From Candidatus Gastranaerophilales bacterium (GTDB lineage: Bacteria > Cyanobacteriota > Vampirovibrionia > Gastranaerophilales > Gastranaerophilaceae): a DNA stretch of 64,000 bases. The notes beneath the pieces were generated by a model. The model was not told the DNA's origin and searched no databases. It worked only from the letters and a program-made list of their open reading frames with translations. How positions within the stretch are numbered: position 1 is the stretch's first letter; every line of letters begins with the position of its first letter. The DNA lies in the NCBI GenBank assembly GCA_944324855.1, contig CALUXY010000007.1:1-64000 (forward strand), given 5' to 3'. A program made the translations under genes and the position numbers. Below are positions 17,645-27,068 of this stretch, one piece after another.

Positions 17645-20194
17645 CTAGAATTTTTTCAAATGTGCATAAGCAGCATCCATTGCTTTCTTACCCATTTTGC
17701 CAAAATCTATTGTATACATTGTACTGTCACCAATTTGAGCAACATCCATAATATGTCCGACTCCTAATTTTTCATGAAAAACACGTTCGCCAACGTTAAA
17801 GAAATAGTCTATTTGAGCCTGCTTTTCTTCACGTTCTTTATCTATTTGAGCCTGCATAGCTTCTTGTTTCCGTTTTTCTTCAAGCATTCTTTTTATTGAA
17901 TTATTTTCAAAAAATTTCTTTGCACTTTCTTCAGCTCTTTGTGCTGCACGCTCTTTATTTTTTTCACTCTTAACAAGAATCGTTCTTTGAGGAGTACGTT
18001 TAGGATGATTCCCTAAGCCGCTTATACCTTTTGGTGCTACAAAACCAGTGCCAAAACCGGTTCCTGATTTTTTTTGCGGATTTCCTAAGGACTGAATACC
18101 TTTCGGTGCAACAAATCCGGTTCCGAAACTGCCGGATGGAACAGAATTTGATTTTGGTATTGAAGATGTTGTATTTGAACGAAGTTTATTAACCGCACTT
18201 CGGAATGTTCTCTCTGATGAATATTCACCGTTTGAAGAGAAGGAATCCAAAAGTTGAGGCGGAATTTCATCTATAAACCGGCTCGGATTGTAGTATTTAT
18301 ATTCACCCCACATTTGCCTGCGTTTCGCTGATGTTATGTATAATTTCTCTTCTGCCCTTGTTACTCCGACATACATTAACCGGCGTTCTTCTTCTAATTC
18401 CGACATTGAATTAAATGTTCTGGAATGCGGGAATATACCTTCTTCTAACCCTGCAAGAAATACTGTCGGGAATTCAAGCCCTTTAGCAGAATGAAGTGTC
18501 ATTAAGGTAACATTGTTACTTATTTCTTCCATTCCATCGATATCAGATACAAGTGCAACCTGTGCAAGAAATTCTCCGAGTCGGTTGTTTTCATCTTCCG
18601 GTTCAAACTCGCTTGCAACGTTTACAAGTTCTTGCAAGTTTTCTATACGGGCAAGCTCTTCTTCAGAGCCGTCTTCCTGTAATTCTCTTAAATATCCGCT
18701 TTTTTCCAGGACAATTCCGATAAATTCGTGCAGCGGATAATTATTTACAACTGCTTTAAAATTTCCTATTAATTTCCCAAATTCAATAAGTTTTGAGCGG
18801 GTTTTAGGTGCAATCGCCGTACAATCTTCAATTCTTTCAACCGCTTCAAAAAGACTTATATCATTAGTATCTGCAAATTCCTGCAAATGTTTGAGGGTAG
18901 TTTCCCCTATAGAACGCTTTGGAACATTTACAATACGTCTGAAACTTTGTGAATCATTCGGGTTATAAATGAGTTTTAAGTACGCAATTGCATCTTTAAT
19001 TTCTTTTCTGTCATAGAACTTTAATCCGCCGTATATTTTGTATGGTATCCCTGCTGCAATACAGGCTTCTTCTAACGCACGGGATTGAGCATTCGTACGA
19101 TACAAAATTGCAAACTGATTATAATTTGCGGAAGTTTTTTTGATGGTTGAGGTTATAAAATTAGCCTCATCAGCTTCATCATCCGCTTCATAATATGTAA
19201 TTTTTTCTCCGTCGCCTTTGTTTGAATAAAGAACTTTGTCAACGCGTTCTTCATTGTTTTCAATGATAGCGTTTGCAGCTTTTAATATACAAGCCGTCGA
19301 GCGATAATTTTGTTCCAGTTTAACCAGTTTACATTTTTTGAAATCGTTTTGGAAATTCAATATAATTTTGAAATCCGCACCGCGCCAACTGTAAATAGAT
19401 TGGTCAACATCACCGACCACACATAAAGAACGTTTTTCCGGAATATTTTCTTCCGGAAGATAATTTGTATACAATGCTCTTATAAGATTGTACTGTGCCT
19501 GGTTAGTATCTTGAAACTCATCAACCAGAATATGTTCAAATTTTGAATAGTATTTTTCTCTGACTTCAGGATTTTGTTCAAGCAGTTTTACACAAAGCAT
19601 TAACATATCGTCAAAGTCTATTGCATTGTTGTTGTTGAGAGTATTTTCATATTCTTCAAAAATCTGAGCAATTCTTTGAGATTTAAAATCTCTTGCGAAA
19701 GTTGCAAAAGAATACGCATCCTGCATTTTGTTTTTTGCATTAGAAATAACGGCTTTAACAAGTTTTGGCTGGTAAGTCTTGTCATCCAGATTCAATTTTT
19801 TAATTGCCTGTTTTATTACAGCAATAGAGTCCTGTTCATCATAAATTGTGAAATTCTTGTCAAGAGATTTCCCGGATTGAAATGCGTATTTATCAATATC
19901 CTGCCTTAAAATACGCCCGCAGATACTATGGAATGTACCAACCCACATATATCTGACAACATCTTCGCCTAAAATTGCAGAAAGACGTTCTTTCATCTCT
20001 TTTGCTGCTTTATTGGTAAATGTAACAGCCAGAATATTATGAGCTCTTGCCCCATTTTGAATCATATAGGCAATACGAGATGTCAGAACCTTTGTTTTTC
20101 CGCTGCCTGCACCGGCCAGTATTAACAAAGCACCTTTCGTTGTTTTAACAGACTCCACTTGCTGCTCATTCAGATTCTCTAATAAATTTTCCAT
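17645..20194 (-). CDS. pcrA: UvrD/PcrA-type DNA helicase
   Basis: Superfamily 1A 3'-5' helicase for repair and replication. Walker A at about 28-38 (LAGAGSGKTKVL), motif Ia (ILAVTFTNKAAKEM), motif II (ILVDEFQDTNQAQY), motif III (VVGDVDQSIYSWRGAD), QxxR (LEQNYRS), motif V/VI (LMTLHSAKGLEFPTVF; YVGVTRAEEKLYIT). The C-terminal linker carries a short tandem duplication (GTGFVAPKGI twice) and a Lys/Glu-rich helix, then a Tudor-like end (VGERVFHEKLGVGHI ... DFGKMGKK) as in PcrA. 849 aa is slightly long because of the linker. Confidence 0.96.
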   Translation of the reverse strand: MENLLENLNEQQVESVKTTKGALLILAGAGSGKTKVLTSRIAYMIQNGARAHNILAVTFTNKAAKEMKERLSAILGEDVVRYMWVGTFHSICGRILRQDIDKYAFQSGKSLDKNFTIYDEQDSIAVIKQAIKKLNLDDKTYQPKLVKAVISNAKNKMQDAYSFATFARDFKSQRIAQIFEEYENTLNNNNAIDFDDMLMLCVKLLEQNPEVREKYYSKFEHILVDEFQDTNQAQYNLIRALYTNYLPEENIPEKRSLCVVGDVDQSIYSWRGADFKIILNFQNDFKKCKLVKLEQNYRSTACILKAANAIIENNEERVDKVLYSNKGDGEKITYYEADDEADEANFITSTIKKTSANYNQFAILYRTNAQSRALEEACIAAGIPYKIYGGLKFYDRKEIKDAIAYLKLIYNPNDSQSFRRIVNVPKRSIGETTLKHLQEFADTNDISLFEAVERIEDCTAIAPKTRSKLIEFGKLIGNFKAVVNNYPLHEFIGIVLEKSGYLRELQEDGSEEELARIENLQELVNVASEFEPEDENNRLGEFLAQVALVSDIDGMEEISNNVTLMTLHSAKGLEFPTVFLAGLEEGIFPHSRTFNSMSELEEERRLMYVGVTRAEEKLYITSAKRRQMWGEYKYYNPSRFIDEIPPQLLDSFSSNGEYSSERTFRSAVNKLRSNTTSSIPKSNSVPSGSFGTGFVAPKGIQSLGNPQKKSGTGFGTGFVAPKGISGLGNHPKRTPQRTILVKSEKNKERAAQRAEESAKKFFENNSIKRMLEEKRKQEAMQAQIDKEREEKQAQIDYFFNVGERVFHEKLGVGHIMDVAQIGDSTMYTIDFGKMGKKAMDAAYAHLKKF

Positions 20195-20275
20195 CCCCTA
20201 TTTCCAAAATCAAAGTTTTATGATATTATTACCATACACGAAAAGAATGTACATTGCAATTAGAAGGTGGAAATA

Positions 20276-20860
20276 ATGTCAGATACTATGAATTTAGCAG
20301 ATAATAACAATGAAAACCAAGCAGCATCAATTATGGTTCCGATAGACGATAAGCTTGATGCCGGAGATTCTTCTCCGGATACGGTTGATGAATTATCAAT
20401 GGAGTTGGCAACAATTAAACAACCTGCTAAAAGAATAGCGATTATTGGCTCAAGAAACCTTGCTATTACTCACCAGCAAATAATTGAAACATTAGCAACC
20501 GCTCTTGTTAATCAAGGTAATACCATTATTACCTCCGGCGGTTCTTACGGTACAAATGCTGCAGCTATAAGAGGAGCAATGAAAGCAAATCCTCAAAAAT
20601 TAAAAGTTATTTTACCTCAGACAATTGGGCAGCAGCCAAGCGATGTTCAAGACCAGTTAATCGGTGTCCCAAATATTGTAGAGCATGCAGACCGTGCAAT
20701 GATGACATTGGCTGATGCTTCAAGAGTTTGCAACAGAGAAATTATTGATGATTGTAATCAATTAATCTGTTTCTTGTCACATACAAGTAAGACCTTACAT
20801 ACAGCAGTCGAATACGCTGAAGAAGGCCACAAAGTTGTTACAGTATTTTATTTAGATTAA
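20276..20860 (+). CDS. SLOG/DprA-like Rossmann protein
   Basis: 194-aa protein with a 50-residue acidic, probably disordered N-terminus and a DprA/SLOG-type nucleotide-binding domain: RIAIIGSRNLAITH (first beta-alpha), TIITSGGSYGTNAAAIRGA (glycine-rich phosphate loop), and later QLICFLSHTSKTLHTAVEYAEEGHKVVTV. It is much shorter than DprA and lacks its C-terminal winged helix, so a DNA-processing role is unproven; sensing of a nucleotide-derived ligand is another SLOG role. ATG at 20276 follows AAGGTGG. It is 5 bp upstream of a HEAT-repeat gene. Confidence 0.75.
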   Translation: MSDTMNLADNNNENQAASIMVPIDDKLDAGDSSPDTVDELSMELATIKQPAKRIAIIGSRNLAITHQQIIETLATALVNQGNTIITSGGSYGTNAAAIRGAMKANPQKLKVILPQTIGQQPSDVQDQLIGVPNIVEHADRAMMTLADASRVCNREIIDDCNQLICFLSHTSKTLHTAVEYAEEGHKVVTVFYLD

Positions 20861-20865
20861 TTGCT

Positions 20866-22035
20866 ATGGATTTGATTAAAAATTTAACAGGGAAAGACCC
20901 GAAAGGTTATGAACCTGTTGCAGAACGTATTATAAATACTCCGGATACGGATTTGTTCTCTGAACTCGTTTCAAGAGATGATTATCTGTTTGACTTTATT
21001 AAACAAAATGTTGCACAAAGGCTTGCTAAAGTTTGTAACAAGTCAAACTATAAGAATCTTTATCAATTCTTAAATATTTATTCTCCATACTATGATGATT
21101 TTATATCGTCAACTCTGGCACAATATGCAGATGATGATGATATAAATAAAATGCTTGATTTTCTTAAAAACGGTACCGAGTCTGAAAAAACGTATGCTGC
21201 AAGTTTCTTTTCATATATTGAGACATCTTCTGCTCTTGAAGATTTAAGAAAAAATGCATATTCTCAAAATACAGATTTAGCAGTTAACTGTGCAAGAGCA
21301 CTCTCCAAATTAAACGATAGAGAGTCATATAATCAAGCAATAGAAAAACTTAAATCAAATGACAGTTTTGAACAGTATGCTGCAGTAAAATTTTTAGTGA
21401 ATTATCAGGATACAAACGCAATAAACGATTTGTTGTCTGCAATGAAACATACCGGAATGGCAGAAAATGTAGCTGCTGAAATTCCATATTTGTGTCCTCT
21501 TAGCAGTCTATTAAATACAGACTATAATGATGATGCAATTCTTACATTCTGTTATATTCTAAACGGACTCGTTGAATTAATTCCGGTATCACAAATTATA
21601 GATTATGAATTTTACGGCTTTATAGATACATTGATGAAAGCATCGCCAACAGGACCTATTGCTGTTGCTTTGATGACTGCAAAAGAAAAATTAAACCTGT
21701 TTGTCGAAAATGAAGAATACTTGTTTGATGAAGATAAAAATACTAAAAATGAAGTTAACGATATAAACATTTTGTTAAATTCAATAAAAGTAAATAAATA
21801 TACTTCATTTTTATATGAAGAATTATACGAAGAAAGTGATTTTATATACTTTGTTATGGAGTTAATAAAAGACTCTGACAGCATTGCAGCTCTTCTAACA
21901 GGCAGCAATCAAACAGTTATATTAAAAGCTATGAGCGTTCTAAAATCTCTGGGCAAATTAACCGAAGAAAATAAACAAACAGGTCTTGCCAATATTACTG
22001 ATGAAAATATAAAATCTGTAGCTATGGCTTTATAA
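20866..22035 (+). CDS. HEAT-repeat-like helical protein
   Basis: 389-aa cytoplasmic protein composed of paired helices that read as degenerate HEAT repeats (DDINKMLDFLKNGTESEKTYAASFF; LAVNCARALSKLNDRESYNQAIEKL; FEQYAAVKFLVNYQDTNAINDLL). No catalytic motif or signal peptide is seen. Such scaffolds bind proteins. Five bases separate it from the SLOG gene, so the two are probably co-transcribed. Its stop abuts the stop of a convergent small gene with no gap. Confidence 0.7.
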   Translation: MDLIKNLTGKDPKGYEPVAERIINTPDTDLFSELVSRDDYLFDFIKQNVAQRLAKVCNKSNYKNLYQFLNIYSPYYDDFISSTLAQYADDDDINKMLDFLKNGTESEKTYAASFFSYIETSSALEDLRKNAYSQNTDLAVNCARALSKLNDRESYNQAIEKLKSNDSFEQYAAVKFLVNYQDTNAINDLLSAMKHTGMAENVAAEIPYLCPLSSLLNTDYNDDAILTFCYILNGLVELIPVSQIIDYEFYGFIDTLMKASPTGPIAVALMTAKEKLNLFVENEEYLFDEDKNTKNEVNDINILLNSIKVNKYTSFLYEELYEESDFIYFVMELIKDSDSIAALLTGSNQTVILKAMSVLKSLGKLTEENKQTGLANITDENIKSVAMAL

Positions 22036-22233
22036 CTATATTCCCATATCTAATTCAATACTATTTACGTTTTCTTTTAATTTTGTCGTTTCATTCAAAA
22101 CAACAAGTGCCAGATTACTTATATCATACATTTTAAGATTATCGCCATCACGTATTGCTTCAAGTAAAATTCTGGACAAACTTTCCAGTATGTTCAGCTG
22201 AACACAAATATCAATAAATTTTTCTTCCATCAT
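22036..22233 (-). CDS. Small helical hypothetical protein, 65 aa
   Basis: Unrecognised, leucine-rich, probably all-alpha (FIDICVQLNILESLSRILLEAI ... ISNLALVVLNETTKLKENV). AGGA lies 5 bases before the first of two ATG codons, supporting translation. Directly convergent with the HEAT gene and upstream of nothing on its strand for 4 kb except pcrA. Confidence 0.6.
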   Translation of the reverse strand: MMEEKFIDICVQLNILESLSRILLEAIRDGDNLKMYDISNLALVVLNETTKLKENVNSIELDMGI

Positions 22234-22311
22234 TAATTCCTAAATATAACTTGCTATATTATTATGATAACACAATATTTTTAAAAGTAAAGATATTTAA
22301 TATATTTTCTA

Positions 22312-22941
22312 TTATTTATTTTTCCAGATTAATCCGTAAGGGTTAAAGAAAATTTCTCGAACAAATCCGTTTTTTTTATAAAATTTTATTGCTGTAGAAA
22401 CAGATAATAAAGTTATTGGTTTATCCGGGAACAGTTTTTTTAAAGAATCAAGCATGCCGGAGCCTATATGTTTATATTCAGGCTGTTTGGGTGTGGCTTT
22501 TGTAATTTTGAACATCTTATTAAAAAGTTTCTCCACCGTAGATTCTTTTTTTAACGGAGTAATATATTCCGGATTAACCTGTAAAAATTCTATTGAGTTA
22601 GCATTTGAATAATTATTAATATGAACCATACCTAAAACTTTTTTAGGGTCAAGTTTTTCATAAGAATTTTTCTGAGAAGTTAATGCAAAAAATTTTCTAT
22701 CAATAGGATTTTCTATTATTAGATTATCAAGTTTTGAATCTCCTAACGCTGCAGAATATATAGAACCTGCATAAGAATCAGAACCCCAAGTATCAGAAAG
22801 ACATTTTAACAGGGAAATATCATTTTTATTTTTAGGGTTAATTTCAACAAATGATGCATTAAATGGCTTATAACCATCATTATTCAGGTTTTGAATATTT
22901 GTTAAATGAATAAAATTTGCTTTAAAACTTACCGGGGACAT
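22312..22941 (-). CDS. GNAT-like protein, paralogue 2
   Basis: 209-aa relative of the proteins at 17051 and 22973. It starts MSPVSFKANFIHLTNI, then YKPFNASFVEINPKNKNDI, a pattern shared with both paralogues (N-terminal beta strands). It continues with IEFLQVNPEYITP and YKHIGSGMLDSLKKLFPDKPITLLS, then AIKFYKKNGFVREI, a GNAT-like C-terminal half. An insertion of ~15 residues (KESTVEKLFNKMFKITKAT) precedes the acetyl-CoA-like loop. No Shine-Dalgarno; the conserved AGCAAAAAATATTTT block begins 33 bases upstream. Confidence 0.72.
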   Translation of the reverse strand: MSPVSFKANFIHLTNIQNLNNDGYKPFNASFVEINPKNKNDISLLKCLSDTWGSDSYAGSIYSAALGDSKLDNLIIENPIDRKFFALTSQKNSYEKLDPKKVLGMVHINNYSNANSIEFLQVNPEYITPLKKESTVEKLFNKMFKITKATPKQPEYKHIGSGMLDSLKKLFPDKPITLLSVSTAIKFYKKNGFVREIFFNPYGLIWKNK

Positions 22942-22972
22942 ACTGTTTTAAAACACATAAAAATATTTTTTG

Positions 22973-23521
22973 CTAAGCATTCCAGATTAAATCCAAATTA
23001 TCGTATGAAGATTTATCTCTAATAAAATGGTGCTTCTGGTAAAATTTCTTGGCATCAATAACAGAATGAAGTTTTATAGGTTTATCAGGGTATAAAATTT
23101 TTAATGATTGTATTATTGCAGACCCTATTCTTTTAAAATTTGCTTTTCCAAATTGACATGAAACACAATCGGGCTGCACTTGTAAAAATTCTATTTTATT
23201 TGTATTATCTTTTTTTTCATGAAATTCTACAAGTCCTAAAATTTTTTCGGGAGATAATGTATCAAAGTTATTCTTTTGAGAGGTTAGAGCAAAGATATGA
23301 TTTTTATATCCCAAAGATGTTTCTTTGCAAGCATCTTGATAAATATCTTCTGCAAAACATTCTCCCCAATTGTCAGAAGTTTCTTTAAGAGAAAATAAAT
23401 CCCTTTTATTATTTAAATCTATTTCGGTGAATGCTGCTTCAAAAGGTTTATAAACAGAACCTTCTAATTTTTTAATTTTAACTGAATGTATATAATTGGC
23501 TGTAAAATTTATTTGATTCAT
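22973..23521 (-). CDS. GNAT-like protein, paralogue 3
   Basis: 182-aa paralogue immediately upstream of paralogue 2 on the same strand (31 bp apart). N-terminus MNQINFTANYIHSVKI; core IEFLQVQPDCVSCQ, FKRIGSAIIQSLKILYPDKPIKLHS and AKKFYQKHHFIRD match the GNAT-like pattern of its neighbours. It has a CxxC-like pair (CVSC) near the presumed active region that the others lack. The upstream block GGCAAAAAATATTTT starts 33 bases before ATG; no ribosome binding site is visible. Function unknown; acetyltransferase activity is an inference. Confidence 0.72.
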   Translation of the reverse strand: MNQINFTANYIHSVKIKKLEGSVYKPFEAAFTEIDLNNKRDLFSLKETSDNWGECFAEDIYQDACKETSLGYKNHIFALTSQKNNFDTLSPEKILGLVEFHEKKDNTNKIEFLQVQPDCVSCQFGKANFKRIGSAIIQSLKILYPDKPIKLHSVIDAKKFYQKHHFIRDKSSYDNLDLIWNA

Positions 23522-23582
23522 ATTTAATTAAAAACAATGAAAATATTTTTTGCCTAATTAATTTTATTAATTGAAATAAAAG

Positions 23583-23609
23583 AAGAGCGTAAATTTTATT
23601 TACGCTCTT
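23583..23609 (-). terminator. Terminator downstream of the sigma factor gene
   Basis: AAGAGCGTAAA and TTTACGCTCTT form an 11-bp stem with a short loop, followed on the minus strand by a T-rich tract. Confidence 0.8.
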
Positions 23610-23666
23610 TTAAATATATAGATAAGTGATGAGATTAGTTTCTTGTATAGCTGTTACCGTTCCCTA

Positions 23667-24569
23667 TTAATCTACATAACAGCTTAATAGTGTATTATTT
23701 CTCATTTTTTTCAATGCACGCAATTCGGTTTGTCTTATACATTCTTTGGTTACACCATAGATGTTACCGATTTCTTCTAATGTTCTGCGTGTAATATCTC
23801 CCAGTCCGTAGCGCATCTTAACAATTGCTTGCTCTCTGTCTTTCAATGTAGAAATTACGATTTCCAAATCTTTTTTTAGATTTTCTGCTTCTACACTAGA
23901 TGAAACATCTGCAGAGGTATCTTCTAAAATGTCAGCAACGTTAAGCTCTTTCCCATTCTGACACTCCATACTTCCTTCAATCGATATTGTTTTAGAATAT
24001 GCGGATAAAAATGTATCCAATTTATCCGGCGAAATATTCATTTTTTCTGCTACATCTTTGTTTTTAATCTGACAATTGTATTTTCTTTCCATTTCAGATT
24101 TAATTTTTGAAAATTTAGATAAAGTTTCTTGTATATAAACAGGAATTTTCATGCTGTGTGATTGTTCTGATATAGCTTTGAACATAGCTTGCTTAATCCA
24201 CCATGTTGCATAAGTCTGGAATTTGTAACCTAATTTCCAGTTGAATTTTTCGACTGCAACCATTAAACCTAAATTACCTTCTTGAATAAGGTCAATCATA
24301 GGTAATGCTGACATGTGAATAGCTTTTTTTGCTACTGTTACAACTAAACGTAAGTTTGCTTGAATTAATGTTTTCTTAGCTTCTTCATCACCGGCTTTAG
24401 CTTTTCTTGCAACTTCTTTTTCTTCTTCAGCTGATAAAGCCGGAAATTTTGAAATATCTCTGATATAACGGGATAAATCTGAATCTGTACAAGCTTTTAA
24501 TACTAAATTTTTTGACGGGTTGGATGATTTGTTAGTTTTTTTCATTTTAATAGGTAACTGATCTGCCAT
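23667..24569 (-). CDS. RNA polymerase sigma-70 factor (RpoD/SigA family)
   Basis: Primary-type sigma factor without region 1.1. Region 1.2 (LSRYIRDISKFPALSAEEE), 2.1-2.4 (NLRLVVTVAKKA, MIDLIQEGNLGLM, FQTYATWWIKQAM), 3 (VYIQETLSKF...) and 4 (VISTLKDREQAIVKMRYGLGD; TRRTLEEIGNIYGVTKECIRQTELRALKKM) are all present. At 300 aa it is shorter than typical RpoD (360 or more), so it may be the housekeeping factor of a reduced type or a group 2 paralogue. ATG at 24569 follows AAGGAG by 7 bases. A 22-bp palindrome lies upstream between it and pnp. Confidence 0.9.
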   Translation of the reverse strand: MADQLPIKMKKTNKSSNPSKNLVLKACTDSDLSRYIRDISKFPALSAEEEKEVARKAKAGDEEAKKTLIQANLRLVVTVAKKAIHMSALPMIDLIQEGNLGLMVAVEKFNWKLGYKFQTYATWWIKQAMFKAISEQSHSMKIPVYIQETLSKFSKIKSEMERKYNCQIKNKDVAEKMNISPDKLDTFLSAYSKTISIEGSMECQNGKELNVADILEDTSADVSSSVEAENLKKDLEIVISTLKDREQAIVKMRYGLGDITRRTLEEIGNIYGVTKECIRQTELRALKKMRNNTLLSCYVD

Positions 24570-24686
24570 ACATAAACTCCTTAATACACTATACACTATC
24601 GTTAATATTTAATTGGGGTACACTATCCTTTGAGCAAAATTCTTAATACACAAACCATAAAAAATTTTAGCTCTTCTTATATACTT

Positions 24687-24708
24687 AGTATATACTTAAG
24701 TATATACT
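24687..24708. promoter_or_regulatory. Perfect 22-bp palindrome, probable operator
   Basis: AGTATATACTT is followed directly by its reverse complement. A further TATATACTTA copy precedes it. It lies in the 277-bp divergent region between the sigma gene (minus) and pnp (plus), where a dimeric repressor could act on either promoter. Confidence 0.6.
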
Positions 24709-24769
24709 TTTGTCAAGACTTCTGTTACAATTGTTTACAAATAGTACTAGGTAATCGAAATATTTATAG

Positions 24770-24826
24770 TATAATAAAATAGTAAAAATAAGGTTATAGT
24801 AATTAATTTCGGCTATCGAGCAGCCG
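24770..24826 (+). promoter_or_regulatory. pnp promoter -10 and leader hairpin
   Basis: TATAAT at 24770-24775 with no good -35. Downstream, CGGCT (24810-24814) pairs with AGCCG (24822-24826) in the 5' leader. In E. coli a pnp leader hairpin mediates autocontrol; the same use here is an inference. Confidence 0.45.
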
Positions 24827-24846
24827 GAGAAAGAAGGAAAAGAAAA

Positions 24847-27000
24847 ATGGTACCAGAAACAAAAAGTATGACCCTTGAAATCGGGGGCAAAACAGTTACA
24901 ATCGAAACTGGTAAGTACGCACAATCAACTAACGGAAGTGTTACCGTGAGATGTGGCGATACAATGTTATTTGTGCATGCGGTTGTTAGTAAAGAACCAA
25001 GAGTTGGGATAGATTTTTTCCCGCTTCTGATTGATTATGAAGAAAGAATGTCTGCAATAGGCAGAATCCCTGGCGGATATAATCGTTCTGAAGGTAAAGC
25101 AAGCGACAAAGCAATTTTAGTATCTCGTTTGATAGATAGACCTATAAGACCGTTATTCCCTAAAGGATATAGAAACGATATTCAAATCGTCGCTCAATTG
25201 TTTAGTTATGATCAACAAAATCAACCTGATACATTAGCAATGCTTGGTGCATCTTGTGCATTAATGCTCTCAGGAGCTCCTTTTGAAGGACCAATCGGTG
25301 CAGTTCGTGTTTCTAAAGATGAAAACGGAAATTTCATTGCAAACCCTACACACCAGCAAGCTAAAAATTCAGATTTAGATATTGTTGTTGCAGGAACACA
25401 TGATTCTGTAATCATGGTTGAAGCAGGATGTAATTTCGTTACAGAAGACGACATTATGAATGCGGTTGAATTTGCACAAGCAGAAATCAGAAAACAATGT
25501 GATGCACAGGTTGAATTTGCAAAACAATGTGAAGTTGTAAAAGAAGAGTTTGTTGACCCTTATGATACATCAGAAATCAAAAAAATTATTGATGAAACAG
25601 CTCATGACATGATTTTTGATGCTTATCACAATTTTGATAGAGAATACAGACAAAACAAACTTGAAGAAGCAAAGAATCTTGTTAAAGAAAAGATAGATGC
25701 TCTGCCTGAAGATGATGCGATCAAAACAATGATGGAAGAAACAGGTATTGATTTTGTTGCGGAAGAATTTAAAGCTGCGGAAAAGAAAATCATGAGAGCT
25801 ATGATTTTGGACGAAAATGTAAGAGCTGACGGCAGAAAACCAAATGAAGTTCGTCCTATCTGGTGCGAAGTTGGCGTTATCCCTAGAGCACATGGTTCTG
25901 CAGTTTTTACAAGAGGTCAAACTCAAGTATTGTCTGTTGCAACACTTGCAGGTCCTAGCATGAAACAAGAGCTTGACGGTGTTGACCCTCAAACAGAAAA
26001 AACTTATATGCACAAATATATCTTCCCTGGTTTCTCTGTAGGTGAAGTTAAACCATTAAGAGGTCCTGGAAGACGTGAAGTAGGGCACGGAAACTTAGCA
26101 GAAAGAGCTAATATTCCGGCATTACCTTCTCAAGAAGAATTCGGGTACACAATCAGAGTAACATCTGACGTATTGGAATCAAACGGTTCTACATCAATGG
26201 CATCTACTTGCGGCTCATCAATGGCATTAATGAATGCAGGTGTTCCGGTCAAATGTATGATTGGCGGTGTCGCAATGGGTATGATTAAAGAAGAAGGCAG
26301 AGAACCGGTTGTATTAACAGATATTCAGGGTATTGAAGACTTCTTAGGCGATATGGACTTCAAAGTTACAGGTAACGATACAGGTATTACAGCACTTCAA
26401 ATGGATATGAAAGCAAAAGGTATTCCAAATGATACTCTAAGACGTGCACTTCAACAAGCAAAAGAAGGCAGACTTCATATCTTAGGCGAAATGAGAAAAG
26501 CGATAACTGAACCTGGTCCTATGTCACCTTATGCTCCAAGCATATCTACAATGACTATTCCAGTTGAAGATATTGGAACAGTCATCGGACCTGGCGGTAA
26601 ACAAATCAGAGCAATCATTGATGCTTCAGGTGCTGAAATAGATATTCAAGACAATGGTGTTGTTACAATCACATCTAACGATCAAGAAGGTGCAGAAATT
26701 GCAAGAAAAATGATTCGTGATTTAACATTCAAACCTGAAGTTGGAATGGTTCTAAAAGGTAAAGTAGTAAGAATTATACCTATCGGTGCTTTTGTTGAAC
26801 TTGGCGGCGGCAAGGACGGTATGGTTCATATTTCTCAAATTTGCCATGAAAGAATTGAAACAATTGAACCGCATGTTAATGTTGGTGACGAAGTAATTGT
26901 TAAAATTATTAAAATTGACGAAAAAGGTAGAGTTAACTTAACAATTAAAGGTGTTTCAGATTCTGAAAAAGCACAATTTGCAGAATCTGCAAATGCTTAA
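24847..27000 (+). CDS. pnp: Polyribonucleotide nucleotidyltransferase (PNPase)
   Basis: Phosphorolytic 3'-5' exoribonuclease, trimeric, core of RNA turnover. Domains in order: RNase PH 1 (1-~220; GRIPGGYNRSEGKAS, SRLIDRPIRPLFPKGY), helical domain, RNase PH 2 (~315-545; NVRADGRKPNEVRPI, GSAVFTRGQTQ, TSDVLESNGSTSMAS), KH (~555-615; IGPGGKQIRAII) and S1 (~625-695; GKVVRIIPIGAFVELGGGKDGMVHIS). 717 aa is normal. GGAAAAG-type purine tract precedes the ATG. A strong terminator follows. Confidence 0.97.
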   Translation: MVPETKSMTLEIGGKTVTIETGKYAQSTNGSVTVRCGDTMLFVHAVVSKEPRVGIDFFPLLIDYEERMSAIGRIPGGYNRSEGKASDKAILVSRLIDRPIRPLFPKGYRNDIQIVAQLFSYDQQNQPDTLAMLGASCALMLSGAPFEGPIGAVRVSKDENGNFIANPTHQQAKNSDLDIVVAGTHDSVIMVEAGCNFVTEDDIMNAVEFAQAEIRKQCDAQVEFAKQCEVVKEEFVDPYDTSEIKKIIDETAHDMIFDAYHNFDREYRQNKLEEAKNLVKEKIDALPEDDAIKTMMEETGIDFVAEEFKAAEKKIMRAMILDENVRADGRKPNEVRPIWCEVGVIPRAHGSAVFTRGQTQVLSVATLAGPSMKQELDGVDPQTEKTYMHKYIFPGFSVGEVKPLRGPGRREVGHGNLAERANIPALPSQEEFGYTIRVTSDVLESNGSTSMASTCGSSMALMNAGVPVKCMIGGVAMGMIKEEGREPVVLTDIQGIEDFLGDMDFKVTGNDTGITALQMDMKAKGIPNDTLRRALQQAKEGRLHILGEMRKAITEPGPMSPYAPSISTMTIPVEDIGTVIGPGGKQIRAIIDASGAEIDIQDNGVVTITSNDQEGAEIARKMIRDLTFKPEVGMVLKGKVVRIIPIGAFVELGGGKDGMVHISQICHERIETIEPHVNVGDEVIVKIIKIDEKGRVNLTIKGVSDSEKAQFAESANA

Positions 27001-27020
27001 ATTAACTAATCAGATTAGTC

Positions 27021-27048
27021 AAAAGGCGGGATATATATTCCGCCTTTT
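27021..27048 (+). terminator. Terminator after pnp
   Basis: AAAAGGCGG and CCGCCTTTT form a 9-bp stem with a 10-base loop and a T-run. Confidence 0.88.
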
Positions 27049-27068
27049 TATATTATAAGGAGATTATT

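Noticed and set aside
24685..24924. 79-codon minus-strand frame in the pnp promoter region
   Set aside because: Overlaps the pnp start and the palindromic operator region; no ribosome binding site.
25570..26013. 147-codon minus-strand frame inside pnp
   Set aside because: Antisense shadow of the well-supported PNPase gene; composition is low-complexity Phe/Ser/Cys.
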